DNA from: Thiorhodococcus sp.
GTDB lineage: Bacteria > Pseudomonadota > Gammaproteobacteria > Chromatiales > Chromatiaceae
Direction of reading: 5' to 3'
Assembly (NCBI GenBank): GCA_029257385.1
Contig: JARIBS010000062.1
Location: 1 to 36,400 of the forward strand
DNA: 36,400 nucleotides
This document shows positions 1 to 8,345 of this stretch, in pieces (the first letter of the stretch is position 1; each line of letters starts with the position of its first letter). The position numbers and the translations under genes are program-made. The notes under the pieces are model-generated. The model was not told where the DNA came from and ran no database searches. It saw only the letters and a list, made by a program, of their open reading frames with translations.

Positions 1-168
1 CTCAGCGCGCGCCCGGAGCTGGCCGAGCGGTTCGCGCCGATCATCAAGCAGCGGCTCGATGTCGCAGAGGCGGCCCGTTCGGCCAGCCGCCAAGAGACGC
101 GCCGCCTCAGCGTTTGGGATGTCCGCCAGCGCATCGAAGACCTCGTCAACCGTCCATCGCGTAAGTAA
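1..168 (+). CDS. 3' end of an unidentified protein (5' end outside window)
   Basis: An open frame enters from the left edge and ends at TAA (166-168), giving 55 residues that finish in ...DLVNRPSRK. The fragment is charged and Arg/Glu/Ala-rich, as expected for a helical C-terminus, and has no recognisable motif. Codon use is GC-rich like the core genes of the window, so it is likely a real gene. I do not recognise the family from this tail alone. Confidence 0.6.
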   Translation, partial: LSARPELAERFAPIIKQRLDVAEAARSASRQETRRLSVWDVRQRIEDLVNRPSRK

Positions 169-209
169 GGGGGCGGGGACGCGTCAGCGTTGAAGCGAGC
201 ACGGTACCT

Positions 210-231
210 GCCCGGCATCATCGTGCCGGGC
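210..231. terminator. Stem-loop after the partial gene, possible terminator
   Basis: The arms GCCCGGCA and TGCCGGGC are perfect 8-bp complements around a 6-base loop. It sits 42 bp after the stop of the partial gene and before ycgN. There is no T-run after it, so it is not a canonical intrinsic terminator; an mRNA-end hairpin is the simplest reading. Confidence 0.4.
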
Positions 232-328
232 CGTGCCGTGCAACTCAGCGCTCAATCAGTCAGAATTGCCCGATCCTGGTGAGCAGACGCTCGTCACTCT
301 AGACCTCAGCGCAATCGAGCCCCACGAC

Positions 329-766
329 ATGACACACCCTTACTGGCAAACCACACCGCTGGATCAGATGACCGCCGAGCAGTGGGATGCCCTCTGCGAC
401 GGCTGCGGCAAGTGTTGTCTGGAAAAATTCCAGGACGATGACACCGGCCGTATCATCTATTCGCGCATTGCCTGCGAGCTGCTGAACCTCAACACCTGTC
501 GCTGTCGTGAATACCCCAACCGCGCCCGTCTCATGCCCGATTGCGTGACGCTGACGCCCGAGTCGGTCCAGCGATCATCCGGCTGGCTGCCCGAGACCTG
601 CGCCTATCGCCTGCTGAATGCACACGAGCCGCTGCCGCACTGGCATCCACTGATCACCGGCGACCCGCAATCGGTCGTCGATGCCGGTCACAGTGTTCGC
701 GGTCGCGTCATCGGACCCGAGACCGGCGAAAACCCGCTCATGCATCTGATCGACTGGATTCGCTAG
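329..766 (+). CDS. ycgN: YcgN-family cysteine-cluster protein (UPF0260 / YkgJ-type)
   Basis: The 145-residue product matches the YcgN family over its full length. It has the N-terminal W-x5-LDQM segment, the cluster CDGCGKCC, then CELLNLNTCRCREYPNR, PDCVTLT, and the WLPETCAYRLL and LPHWHPLITG blocks that E. coli YcgN also has. The family is predicted to bind a metal, Fe or Zn, through the conserved cysteines; its biochemical role is not established. An in-frame ATG at 233 is available, but the residues it would add resemble nothing, and homology begins with MTHPYWQ at 329, so I place the start there. It stands alone, convergent with the TrhP gene. Confidence 0.9.
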   Translation: MTHPYWQTTPLDQMTAEQWDALCDGCGKCCLEKFQDDDTGRIIYSRIACELLNLNTCRCREYPNRARLMPDCVTLTPESVQRSSGWLPETCAYRLLNAHEPLPHWHPLITGDPQSVVDAGHSVRGRVIGPETGENPLMHLIDWIR

Positions 767-797
767 TCGGGCGAATTGCGAAAATCATCTGACCAAA

Positions 798-2087
798 CTA
801 AAGAGCGCGTGTCAGCAAACCCATGCCGTTGGACTCCCAAGGTACGCGGATACGCACCCGCCAACCGGCACCAGGGGCGACGGACAGGGGCTCGCCCTGT
901 AGATTCACCATCGTCTCCAGATCGAATTCACGGTTGCCGACGGGCGTCATCAGCTCCAGTGCATCGCCGAGCGCAAAGCGGTTTTTGACCTCAATGTCGG
1001 CCCAGCCGGACTTGCAGCCGGTCACATCGCCGACAAAGATCCGCCGTTGGTTGCGCGAAGCGCCATCGGCGTAGTTCTGGGTTTCGGCGGGCGTATGGCG
1101 TCGATAGAAACCCTCGGTGTAGCCGCGATTGGCCAGCCCTTCCAGCTCCACCCGCAGCTGCGGGCGATAGGCTCGGCCCGCGAGGGCATCATCGATCGCG
1201 GCCCGATAGACCTGAGCCGTGCGCGCGGCGTAGTAGTGGGATTTGGTGCGGCCCTCGATCTTGAGACAGTCGATGCCCATTTCGACCAGCCGCCCGACAT
1301 GCTCGACGGCCTGGAGATCGCGCGAGTTCATGATGTAGGTGCCGTTCTCGTCCTCGAACACCGGCATGTACTCACCCGGCCGTTTGGCCTCCTCCAGCAG
1401 ATAGACCTCATCGGCTGCCATGCCGTCCTGGTGCTGACCGGACTCGGCTGGGCGTGCCGAGCCGAGCCGATAGTCCCAGCGACACGCGTTGGTGCAAGAT
1501 CCCTGGTTGGCATCGCGATGATTGAAATACCCAGAGAGCAGACAGCGCCCAGAGTAGGCGATGCAGAGCGCGCCGTGGACGAAAACCTCAAGCTCGATAT
1601 CCGCACAGGCATCGCGGATGGCGGCGATCTCATCGAGCGACAGCTCGCGCGAGAGGATCACGCGCACGATGCCCTGCCCCTGCCAGAAGCGCACCGCTGC
1701 GGCGTTGACCGTGTTGGCCTGGACCGAGAGATGGATCGGCACTTCCGGCCAGCGTTCGCGCACCAGCAGGATCAACCCCGGATCGGCCATGATGAGCGCG
1801 TCTGGACCGAGCGCGACGATGGGGGTCATATCCTCAATGAAGGTCCGCAGCTTCGCCCCGTGCGGCATCAGATTGGCTGCAAGATAGAAGCGCTTACCCT
1901 GGGCGTGCGCTTCGGCCATGCCCAGCGCTAAATGTTCCAGATCGAAGTCATTGTTGCGCACCCGCAGACTGTAGCGCGGCAGCCCGGCATAGACGGCGTC
2001 CGCCCCGTAGGCGAAGGCATAGCGCAGGTTCTTCAGCGTCCCAGCTGGCGACAGAAGCTCGGGGCCGCGTTTGGCTGCAGTGCTCAA
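798..2087 (-). CDS. trhP: U32 peptidase-family tRNA hydroxylation protein TrhP (YegQ)
   Basis: A 429-residue U32-family protein. The N-terminal LLSPAGTLKNLRYAFAYGAD segment and the family signature EVFVHGALC...GRCLLSGYF at about 167-187 are clear. Cys175, Cys182, Cys198 and Cys202 form the expected iron-sulfur cysteine set. Length and order match E. coli YegQ, now known as TrhP, which makes 5-hydroxyuridine at the wobble position of tRNA using prephenate-dependent chemistry. The start is a TTG that overlaps the TGA stop of the upstream ChaN/PDZ gene (TTGA), with AGG about nine bases before it. No nearby in-frame ATG would keep the conserved N-terminus. The two genes are almost certainly co-transcribed and translationally coupled. 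Confidence 0.9.
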   Translation of the reverse strand: MSTAAKRGPELLSPAGTLKNLRYAFAYGADAVYAGLPRYSLRVRNNDFDLEHLALGMAEAHAQGKRFYLAANLMPHGAKLRTFIEDMTPIVALGPDALIMADPGLILLVRERWPEVPIHLSVQANTVNAAAVRFWQGQGIVRVILSRELSLDEIAAIRDACADIELEVFVHGALCIAYSGRCLLSGYFNHRDANQGSCTNACRWDYRLGSARPAESGQHQDGMAADEVYLLEEAKRPGEYMPVFEDENGTYIMNSRDLQAVEHVGRLVEMGIDCLKIEGRTKSHYYAARTAQVYRAAIDDALAGRAYRPQLRVELEGLANRGYTEGFYRRHTPAETQNYADGASRNQRRIFVGDVTGCKSGWADIEVKNRFALGDALELMTPVGNREFDLETMVNLQGEPLSVAPGAGWRVRIRVPWESNGMGLLTRAL

Positions 2088-3295
2088 CGCAGTTTTACCT
2101 GGAAACGTTTGCTTTCGTCCGCGCCGAGCATGTGCGGGCGCACCACCTCGACCGCCACCGAGTGCTTCGGCTCGGCGTCGAGTAGCGCGATGCGGATGTC
2201 GGCATAATTGGCGATCTGCTGATCGCCGATGCGCACGATATGATCGCCCACCTCAAGCCCAGCCGCCTTGGCCCCGCTCCCATCGACGAAACCGGCGATG
2301 CGCATACCGGAGTCTTTGGCATCGGTGTCGAGCGATACGCCCAGCATGCCGGCGGGAGGCAAATCGATTCGCGTCGGATAGAGAAAGAAATCGGCCGCCG
2401 CCGGGTCCGGCTCGCGATTTCGGCCATTGAGGACGATCGCCATTGCAACCGGTTGACGCCGTGTTAGCCGGCTCGGGATGCCCTGTCCGTACTCGACGTG
2501 CCCGCTACCGGAGAGCACCACCAGCGTGCGCTCGGGGTGCTCGCCGAGATAGTTGGCCGCGCGCTCGGCCATCCCCTCGTCCCAGAGCAGTTGCACGTCC
2601 AGGAAGCGCTCGAAATCGCGCCGCATCGTGGGCGGATGTTGCTCGAACACCGCCTTGAGACGCGCCCGATAGGCGGAGTCGTCCCGGTCGATGCTGGCCG
2701 GAATTCTGGCCTGCTCCGCCTCACTCAGACCCGCGATTCCCTGATCGCCCGCCTTGCGCGTCAACTCTGATTCCAGGTTGAGCGCGATCACCGGGATGCC
2801 CTGCTCACGCGCAAAACGCAGAATCGGGCGATAGAGCCGGTAGTCGAAACGCCAGCGGTCGAAATACTCGGTGCGGCGCAGGAACTCTGCCTCGTCGATC
2901 CGGCCTTCAACATAGGCGTCGACAAACTCCTGAAAGGGCTGCTGGAAGAACTCCATGCCGATGGCCAGCGCCTTGCCCCGTGCATGCAGTCCCTGGATGA
3001 TCGCCAACTGGTTGAGATGATCCTCGTAGCGATCATGATGCTCGCCGACGAAGATCACCCGGCGATCGCTGAGCGTGTCGATCAGCCGCTCCATGTCGGT
3101 CAATAAGGACGCATCGAGCACCTGCGTTGGATTGTCTTTGAGCGCGGTCGGCGTGACCACAGCCGGCGCTGTCTCTGGTATAGGCTGCGCGCCTAGCGAT
3201 GCACCGGAAAAAAGCAGCGCAACCGCAATGACCGATGCGGCATAAACCCTGGAATTCGAATGGGTACTGACGGTTGTACGAACGCTCTGCGACAT
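2084..3295 (-). CDS. ChaN-like haem-binding-fold protein with C-terminal PDZ domain
   Basis: The 403-residue product begins with a signal peptide (MSQSVRTT... then a hydrophobic AASVIAVALLFSGASLGA stretch). It continues with a ChaN/DUF399 domain at about 65-285, showing VIFVGEHHDRYEDH, GMEFFQQPFQ and WRFDYRLYRPIL. A PDZ domain follows at about 310-400 (LGVSLDT...AAGLEVGDHIVRIGDQ). E. coli and Campylobacter ChaN proteins bind haem as outer-membrane lipoproteins; I see no clear lipobox cysteine here, so the protein is probably periplasmic. An upstream GTG at 3304 also opens the frame, but AGGTGG five bases before the ATG at 3295 decides the start. It is first in an operon with trhP. Confidence 0.85.
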   Translation of the reverse strand: MSQSVRTTVSTHSNSRVYAASVIAVALLFSGASLGAQPIPETAPAVVTPTALKDNPTQVLDASLLTDMERLIDTLSDRRVIFVGEHHDRYEDHLNQLAIIQGLHARGKALAIGMEFFQQPFQEFVDAYVEGRIDEAEFLRRTEYFDRWRFDYRLYRPILRFAREQGIPVIALNLESELTRKAGDQGIAGLSEAEQARIPASIDRDDSAYRARLKAVFEQHPPTMRRDFERFLDVQLLWDEGMAERAANYLGEHPERTLVVLSGSGHVEYGQGIPSRLTRRQPVAMAIVLNGRNREPDPAAADFFLYPTRIDLPPAGMLGVSLDTDAKDSGMRIAGFVDGSGAKAAGLEVGDHIVRIGDQQIANYADIRIALLDAEPKHSVAVEVVRPHMLGADESKRFQVKLR

Positions 3296-3432
3296 GATTT
3301 CCACCTAGTCGGCATGGACCCGAAGATCCGTCGATTGCGGCACGATGCCCGTGCCCCGAGTATGCTTCGATAATGACACCATCTGGAACGACACTGATGC
3401 CTCTATCTCAAATATTGACATGCTGGGGCGCG

Positions 3433-5505
3433 ATGCGCCGCTCCCTGACGACACCGCTGATGGCCCTGGCGCTGCTGCTGCCGCTGCTCGCCCAGGCCGC
3501 GATGCCCGAGGTCGCGCATCGTCTCCAGGTCACCATCGACCCGGAGTCGGGCGTGCTGACGGCACAAGATCAGATGCGGCTCCCGGACGGGAAAAGCGAG
3601 TGGTCTTTCCTTCTCGACGGCGCACTCGCACCACGGGTGACCGAGGGCGAAGCCGAACTGATCGATGCCGGTCCAGTCGGGCATCTGCGCCACTACCGTC
3701 TCCGGCTGCGCGCGCCGGGGCCGGTGACGATCGGCTATGGCGGGCGTATCCAGCACGCGCTGGAGCGCATTGAGGAGGGCATGGGCCGCGCGCATCAGCG
3801 CTCGCTCGGCGCCATCCGCCCCGACGGCGTCTTTCTCGACGGCAACAGCGGCTGGTATCCGCGCGTGCCCGACACGCTCCAGACCTTCCAGCTCGAGGTG
3901 CAACTGCCCGAGGGCTGGACGGCGGTCTCACAGGGTGCCGGACCTGGAGCGCCCGACAGCGGACGCTCGACCTGGACCGAGACCCACCCGCAAGACGATA
4001 TCTATCTGATCGCCGGACCCTACCGAATCTATCGCGCCGACGCCAACGGATTCGAGGCCCAAGTCTATCTGCGCGAGCCGGACGCGGAGCTGGCGAAACG
4101 CTATCTGGACGCCACCCGCGAGTATGTCGCGCACTACGCCGAGCGCATCGGTCCCTACCCCTTCGCCAAGTTCGCGCTGGTCGAGAATTTCTGGGAGACG
4201 GGCTACGGCATGCCCTCCTTCACCTTGCTTGGCTCTGCCGTCATTCGTCTGCCCTTCATCCTGCATACCTCGTACCCACACGAAATCCTGCACAACTGGT
4301 GGGGCAACAGCGTCTTCATCGATCATGCATCGGGCAACTGGAGCGAGGGGCTGACCAACTACCAGGCCGATTACTGGCAAAAGGAGCTGGCCGGACAGGG
4401 GCGCGACGCGCGCCGTGACATGCTCAAGGGCTATGCCGATCATGTCCGCGAGGGCAAGGACTTCCCGCTGGTCGACTTCCGTGGTCGGCACGACCTGGCC
4501 TCTCAAGGCATCGGCTACAACAAGGGCGCGATGTTCTTCCACATGCTGCGCGGGCGTCTGGGCGAGACGCACTTTAACGACGGACTGCGACGCTTCTATA
4601 CCGACAACCAGTTTCGCGCGGCCAGCTATGGCGATCTGCGCACGGCCTTCGAGCGCGTGAGTGGGCAGGATCTGAGCGCCTTCTTCGAGGTCTGGACCAC
4701 CCAGCCGGGCGCGCCCCGTCTCGCGTTGGGCGAGCTGGATACCCAGCAAGACGGCGCGATCCATCGTCTCAGCGGACAGATCCTCCAGACCCAGCCGGGC
4801 GCACCTTTTCCGTTGCGCATTCCGTTGGTCGTCGAGCAGGAGACGGGCGATTCTCGAACCCTGACCGTCGAGAGCGATGCGCGCGAGACGGCGTTCACGC
4901 TGGAGCTGCCGTCGCGCCCCGTGCGCATCGCCGTCGATCCGCAATTCGATCTCTTTCGTGAACTCATGCCGGGCGAGACCCCGGTCAGTCTCAGCGCGCT
5001 GTTCGGCTCCGACAAGGGACTCATCCTGCTGCCATCGGCCGCGCCCGAACAGCTCGGCCAAGGCTATGCGCGCCTCGCCCGCGCCTGGCAGGCCGGTCAT
5101 CCAGACTGGCGAATCGCGCAAGATGAGGCCATCGCGAGCCTGCCAAACGACCGGCCCGTATGGCTGCTCGGCTGGGAGAACCGCCATCTCGCCACGTTCG
5201 GCAAGGACGCCACCGAGTTCTCGCTCGACATCCCCGCGCGCCAGCTCCGGCTGGGAGACATCCAGGTGGATACGGGCACCGAGAGTCCGGTGCTCACACG
5301 CACAGACAGCGGGCAGCCGCGCGCTTGGCTGGCGACTGCGGACGCTGCGGCGCTCGCCCCGCTCGCGCGCAAACTGCCCCATTACGGCAAGTACAGCTAT
5401 CTGGTCTTCACTGGCGCGGAGGCCACCAACAAGGTCAAGGGCCAATGGTCGGCGGGCGACTCCGAGCTCGTCCGGTCGCTCGTCTCCGGAACAGCGGATC
5501 GGTAG
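3433..5505 (+). CDS. Secreted M1-family (gluzincin) aminopeptidase-like protein
   Basis: The 690-residue product starts with a signal peptide (MRRSLTTPLMALALLLPLL, cleavage near AQA). It has an N-terminal beta domain, then the zinc site HEILHNWWGN with His283, Glu284 and His287. A candidate third ligand, Glu305, follows in GNWSEGLTNY after 17 residues; classical M1 enzymes have 18. The C-terminal third (about 470-690) is a separate domain ending ...YLVFTGAEATNKVKGQW. The likely role is periplasmic peptide hydrolysis. ATG 3433 is chosen because the signal peptide starts there; an in-frame ATG at 3373 would bury it. The 3' third is duplicated as a pseudogene at 9128-9768, on the far side of the cassette/RAYT island. 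Confidence 0.85.
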   Translation: MRRSLTTPLMALALLLPLLAQAAMPEVAHRLQVTIDPESGVLTAQDQMRLPDGKSEWSFLLDGALAPRVTEGEAELIDAGPVGHLRHYRLRLRAPGPVTIGYGGRIQHALERIEEGMGRAHQRSLGAIRPDGVFLDGNSGWYPRVPDTLQTFQLEVQLPEGWTAVSQGAGPGAPDSGRSTWTETHPQDDIYLIAGPYRIYRADANGFEAQVYLREPDAELAKRYLDATREYVAHYAERIGPYPFAKFALVENFWETGYGMPSFTLLGSAVIRLPFILHTSYPHEILHNWWGNSVFIDHASGNWSEGLTNYQADYWQKELAGQGRDARRDMLKGYADHVREGKDFPLVDFRGRHDLASQGIGYNKGAMFFHMLRGRLGETHFNDGLRRFYTDNQFRAASYGDLRTAFERVSGQDLSAFFEVWTTQPGAPRLALGELDTQQDGAIHRLSGQILQTQPGAPFPLRIPLVVEQETGDSRTLTVESDARETAFTLELPSRPVRIAVDPQFDLFRELMPGETPVSLSALFGSDKGLILLPSAAPEQLGQGYARLARAWQAGHPDWRIAQDEAIASLPNDRPVWLLGWENRHLATFGKDATEFSLDIPARQLRLGDIQVDTGTESPVLTRTDSGQPRAWLATADAAALAPLARKLPHYGKYSYLVFTGAEATNKVKGQWSAGDSELVRSLVSGTADR

Positions 5506-5523
5506 AGGATCGAGACGTTTCGA

Positions 5524-5541
5524 ACGGGGCGAATGCCCCGT
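5524..5541. terminator. Stem-loop downstream of the M1 peptidase gene
   Basis: The arms ACGGGGC and GCCCCGT are perfect 7-bp complements around GAAT, 19 bp after the stop. A second one, CGGGCG-AAAG-CGCCCG, lies near 5683-5699. Neither is followed by a T-run. They may end or protect the peptidase mRNA. Confidence 0.4.
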
Positions 5542-5570
5542 CCGGCTGGAAAACTTATCCTGCCACGCAC

Positions 5571-5745
5571 GCCCAGATACTTGCTTCTCGACGGGGTTAT
5601 CAGGCGCATTCGCCCGAATTAGCCGGAAATATCGGGTTATCAGGGCGTGGACGACTTGATAAGTCGCTGAGGCGCGCAAATCCGGGCGAAAGCGCCCGAA
5701 AACTGGGGTAATATCAGGTTGTCAGGGTCGTATGGCCCAGATACT
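5571..5745 (+). repeat. Interspersed direct repeats before the cassette array
   Basis: GCCCAGATACT occurs at 5571-5581 and 5735-5745. AATATCGGGTTATCAGGG at 5628-5645 recurs as AATATCAGGTTGTCAGGG at 5710-5727 with two mismatches, and GGGGTTATCAGG at 5593-5604 is a third shorter relative. The second GCCCAGATACT ends five bases before the first cassette boundary. No gene is visible in 5506-5775. Confidence 0.6.
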
Positions 5746-5750
5746 AATGG

Positions 5751-6346
5751 TTATGTTTAAAAAAGGAATCTCCACGTGCCTGCGATAAAAAGCAAACTGA
5801 TCTCTGGCGTTATCGGGAACGAAGTGCGAAACCAAAAGTTTCGAAACGAGATCGGCTTGTCTTATGGGCAGCAGCTGGCCTACATGGTATTCGAAACGAA
5901 GGTGGATGGCGCCACCTACTATTGCTGTTGGTCCGGCGGCGATCTTGAAGGTGGAGAGCCCCGATTAACCGAAACGGGTAGAGCCGCACTCGAAGTCCTT
6001 GTGGCGCTGCCAGTTGGAGATGATGAGGCGCTGTACTTCCAACAAATCAAGATTGGCGAAACTCCTCTTCGAAAAAAGGTCATACGCATGCTGAAAGAGA
6101 AGCCTGCGGGTTCAAAGATTTGCTTCATCGGCGATATGGCAGGAGAGCTCGATGGCAAGCTACCAGATGCCTTTAATCTTCAGGGCGCCAAGGAATTGAA
6201 GGCGAAGTGAGAAGAAAACATAACAAGTCGGTCAAGCCGTTCGCCTGCGGCTCACTCGGACGCCCAGCACTCCGCGCCTGCTCGCGCATGGCTTCGCCAT
6301 TTTTGTGCGATCATTCGCTCCGAGCTGAGCGCCGCTTACCTTGGCG
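5751..6346 (+). mobile_element. Integron-type gene cassette 1
   Basis: The cassette is defined by integron rules. Recombination at G^TT after position 5750 gives a cassette starting TTATGT. Its attC-like site carries the R'' box ACATAAC (6218-6224), which is the exact complement of GTTATGT, as a circularised cassette requires. One ORF fills the cassette, in the same direction, starting 25 bp from the edge. No integrase gene is present in the window. Confidence 0.65.
5776..6210 (+). CDS. Cassette-encoded hypothetical protein, 144 residues
   Basis: I do not recognise the family. The start is GTG at 5776, with AAGGA eight bases upstream inside an A-rich leader. The product is small, soluble and mixed alpha/beta in character. 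It has YYCCWSGGD at about 47-55, no membrane segment and no signal peptide. Codon use is clearly more AT-rich than the peptidase gene before it, which fits acquisition as a mobile cassette. Its stop is seven bases from the R'' box of the following attC-like site, the compact spacing typical of cassettes. Confidence 0.7.
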   Translation: MPAIKSKLISGVIGNEVRNQKFRNEIGLSYGQQLAYMVFETKVDGATYYCCWSGGDLEGGEPRLTETGRAALEVLVALPVGDDEALYFQQIKIGETPLRKKVIRMLKEKPAGSKICFIGDMAGELDGKLPDAFNLQGAKELKAK

Positions 6347-6352
6347 CTAGCG
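6218..6352 (+). other. attC-like recombination site A (135 bp)
   Basis: The site runs from R'' ACATAAC (6218-6224) to a degenerate R' GCTAGCG (6346-6352). The left arm AAGTCGGTCAAGC is typical of known attC sites, and the right arm CCGCTTACCTTGGC pairs with it apart from unpaired bases. The interior is a nested palindrome: GCTCACTCGGA pairs with TCCGAGCTGAGC with one bulge, and ATGGC-TTC-GCCAT forms the tip. The R' second base is C where the consensus has T, so the right half may be weakened. The length is within the known attC range. Confidence 0.7.
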
Positions 6353-7756
6353 CTTTCAGTACCAATTTCGCCCCAAGAAGCATCGGAATGACGGATGTTA
6401 AGCTGCCCGCAATTATTGCGAACACCATGCCAGCGCTTGATCAACTGACAACAGCGCTTGGTGTGCCAAGAGATATTCTTGCTTCTGCGGGTGAGATCGA
6501 AACCGCATGGAACAATCTTCCGGGAGTGTTAAAGAAAATCCCTCCCGCACTGCGTACCGAAGGAATGGCTCGAATGTGCGTAGCGGTCGCATCCGGCCTG
6601 TTTGATAGCGCAATAAATTACATCTGGAACTCATCAGTAATTGAGCTGCGCGAAAAAGTTAAGCGATTCGGTTTGAATGTTGTTGAGCAAATTACGGGAA
6701 AGTCAAACTTCGATGACCAGGCACTGCTGGACCTAAAGGATGCAGAGCTTCTAAGCCTGTGCTTGAAGCTCAACCTCATTACGGAAGACGGCTACTTCTT
6801 CCTTGATCACTGTCGAGATATTAGGAACAACTTTTCGGCCGCACACCCGGTTGTTGGAAAGATTGATGATCATGAATTCATTGGCTTCGCCAACCGCTGT
6901 GCAAAGTACGCACTCGGTAATGAACATAACCCCGTGGGAGTTGATATCGCGGCCTTTATGGTCGCGATTAAGGGTGGAAAGTTCTCCACCGAGCAAAAAA
7001 ATCAATGGGTGCAGCGAATTGGGAAGACCCACGAAGCCCAGCAATACTTGCTTTTCGGGTCTTTGCATGGAATATTTAGTGACCCGAGTAGCAATGAAGA
7101 AGCGCGAGTAAATTCACTATCAATTGCAGCAGAGTTTGCACCGCACTTCACACCAAAGGCACGATCCGACCTAATCAATCGGCATCACGACTATATCGCC
7201 AAAGGTGACGAAAAGCGCCATAAGGCATCGCAGCAGTTTTTTGAAAAACTTGGAATGCTTGCGCTCCTCGGTGAGCATGAAGTTCACTCGTTGTTGTCGA
7301 ATGCCTCGAAGCGCCTAATGGCAGTTCATCAAGCATTCGATAATTTTTACAACGAGCCACCTTTTGCCGAAAGGCTGTTGCAACTGTCAAAGCAGGCAGC
7401 AATCCCGGACACCGTAAAGGAAGAATTCGTTACTACGGTAGTGACTTGTGCGATCGGCAATCCGTATGGCGTTTCAAACGCCGCTGTCCCCGATTATCAG
7501 AAAATGATCAAGGGATTTTCGCCAGGTGAAGTCGAAATCATGCTCAGCTTGCCGACAACGAAAACAATCGCAGGAGAGCGCCTTAAGCAGTATGCCGCCT
7601 GCAAAACAAGATTCAAGAATCTTGTTGAGCTAATTGACCCATCGACAGTCCCCGCAAAAGCGGGAGCAGCGTACAAGCTATGGAACAAATAGCGCTAACC
7701 CAACAGTCCACACGGACGCTGGGCGATAAAGCCGCGCAGCGCCGGTGACTTTTATG
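6347..7756 (+). mobile_element. Integron-type gene cassette 2
   Basis: It starts CTAGCG (expected TTAGCG) and carries the R'' box CGCTAAC at 7693-7699, the exact complement of GTTAGCG. The mismatch at the start is therefore best explained by a later T-to-C change. It contains one ORF in array orientation. At about 1.4 kb it is long for a cassette but not outside the known range. Confidence 0.65.
6388..7692 (+). CDS. Cassette-encoded protein with a HEPN-like RNase motif (putative defence/toxin)
   Basis: The 434-residue soluble protein has no signal peptide and is mostly helical by composition. Residues 139-155 read LDHCRDIRNNFSAAHPV. Arg146-Asn147 followed by His153 fits the R-(N/D/H)-x(4-6)-H signature of HEPN nucleases, which act in toxin-antitoxin, abortive-infection and CRISPR effectors. 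The N-terminal helical region (about 55-175) would be the HEPN domain. The remaining 260 residues are unrecognised and may be a sensor or regulatory part. The start is ATG at 6388 with AAGAAG seven bases upstream. Base composition is near 47% GC by eye, far below the neighbours. The stop abuts the next attC. The HEPN call rests on one short motif; no antitoxin gene is evident. Confidence 0.6.
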   Translation: MTDVKLPAIIANTMPALDQLTTALGVPRDILASAGEIETAWNNLPGVLKKIPPALRTEGMARMCVAVASGLFDSAINYIWNSSVIELREKVKRFGLNVVEQITGKSNFDDQALLDLKDAELLSLCLKLNLITEDGYFFLDHCRDIRNNFSAAHPVVGKIDDHEFIGFANRCAKYALGNEHNPVGVDIAAFMVAIKGGKFSTEQKNQWVQRIGKTHEAQQYLLFGSLHGIFSDPSSNEEARVNSLSIAAEFAPHFTPKARSDLINRHHDYIAKGDEKRHKASQQFFEKLGMLALLGEHEVHSLLSNASKRLMAVHQAFDNFYNEPPFAERLLQLSKQAAIPDTVKEEFVTTVVTCAIGNPYGVSNAAVPDYQKMIKGFSPGEVEIMLSLPTTKTIAGERLKQYAACKTRFKNLVELIDPSTVPAKAGAAYKLWNK

Positions 7757-7762
7757 TTATGC
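7693..7762 (+). other. attC recombination site B (70 bp)
   Basis: This is the best attC in the window. R'' is CGCTAAC (7693-7699) and R' is GTTATGC (7756-7762). The left arm AGTCCACACGGACGC pairs with the right arm GCGCCGGTGACT if single bases on the left are left unpaired, which is the extrahelical-base pattern that orients attC recombination. The inner stem CGCTGGGCG/CGCGCAGCG closes a short ATAAAGC loop. R' overlaps the first bases of cassette 3. Confidence 0.8.
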
Positions 7763-8345
7763 TTTCAAGGAACAGACGTATGAATTGGTTTTACTCTATC
7801 GTCAGAGTCGCCGGAGCGGGATTCCCCGTTTCGTCAATGCTTGTCCAGTTACAGGCCGAGATTGATGCAGAACAAATTGATCTCAGAATAAGCCGTCTAG
7901 AAGATCCGATTAGCCAATTACATTCTGATATAAGGGCGCTCTCCGAAATTATATACGGTATGATCAAGCAGAACGATGATCTAAGAATCTATTTGAAAGA
8001 AGATGACTGCGAGAAATACAGCCGCGCACTAGCAGCACTTGAGTCACAATCACTCATTGATGGGTCTCACACAATAAACAGAAGGTTTGAGTGCGGTTTT
8101 AGAGTAGTCGATCCAACTTATGTCATGTACATGTGTGCGTTGTTTGAAACCTCTGAGTCAATGGAGAAGCTATATGGAATTATCGAGAATTGCTCTGTGG
8201 GCCAGCAAATAGACGGGGAACAAATACAAGAAACACTTAATCTGCCGTTAAGTGTCATTGGCTCGGCATTCAATATATACGAATCTAAAGGCTTCGGTAT
8301 TTGCTCAAGAATTATCGGCCAAACAATCTACCTTGGGAAGGCATA
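7757..8345 (+). mobile_element. Integron-type gene cassette 3, right end lost
   Basis: The cassette starts TTATGC at the R' of site B. Its own R'' should therefore be GCATAAC. GCATA is found at 8341-8345, overlapping the stop codon of its ORF, and the sequence then changes to the GAATTACGGTGA repeats of the RAYT element. The rest of its attC is missing, apparently removed by that insertion, so the cassette cannot be excised alone. Confidence 0.55.

Noticed and set aside
1047..1931. 294-residue open frame on the plus strand
   Set aside because: Antisense to trhP, whose U32 signature and cysteines are conserved.
3928..5679. 583-residue open frame on the minus strand
   Set aside because: It lies antisense to the M1 peptidase gene, whose zinc motif and signal peptide are clear. 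The frame has no domain and exists because of high GC content.
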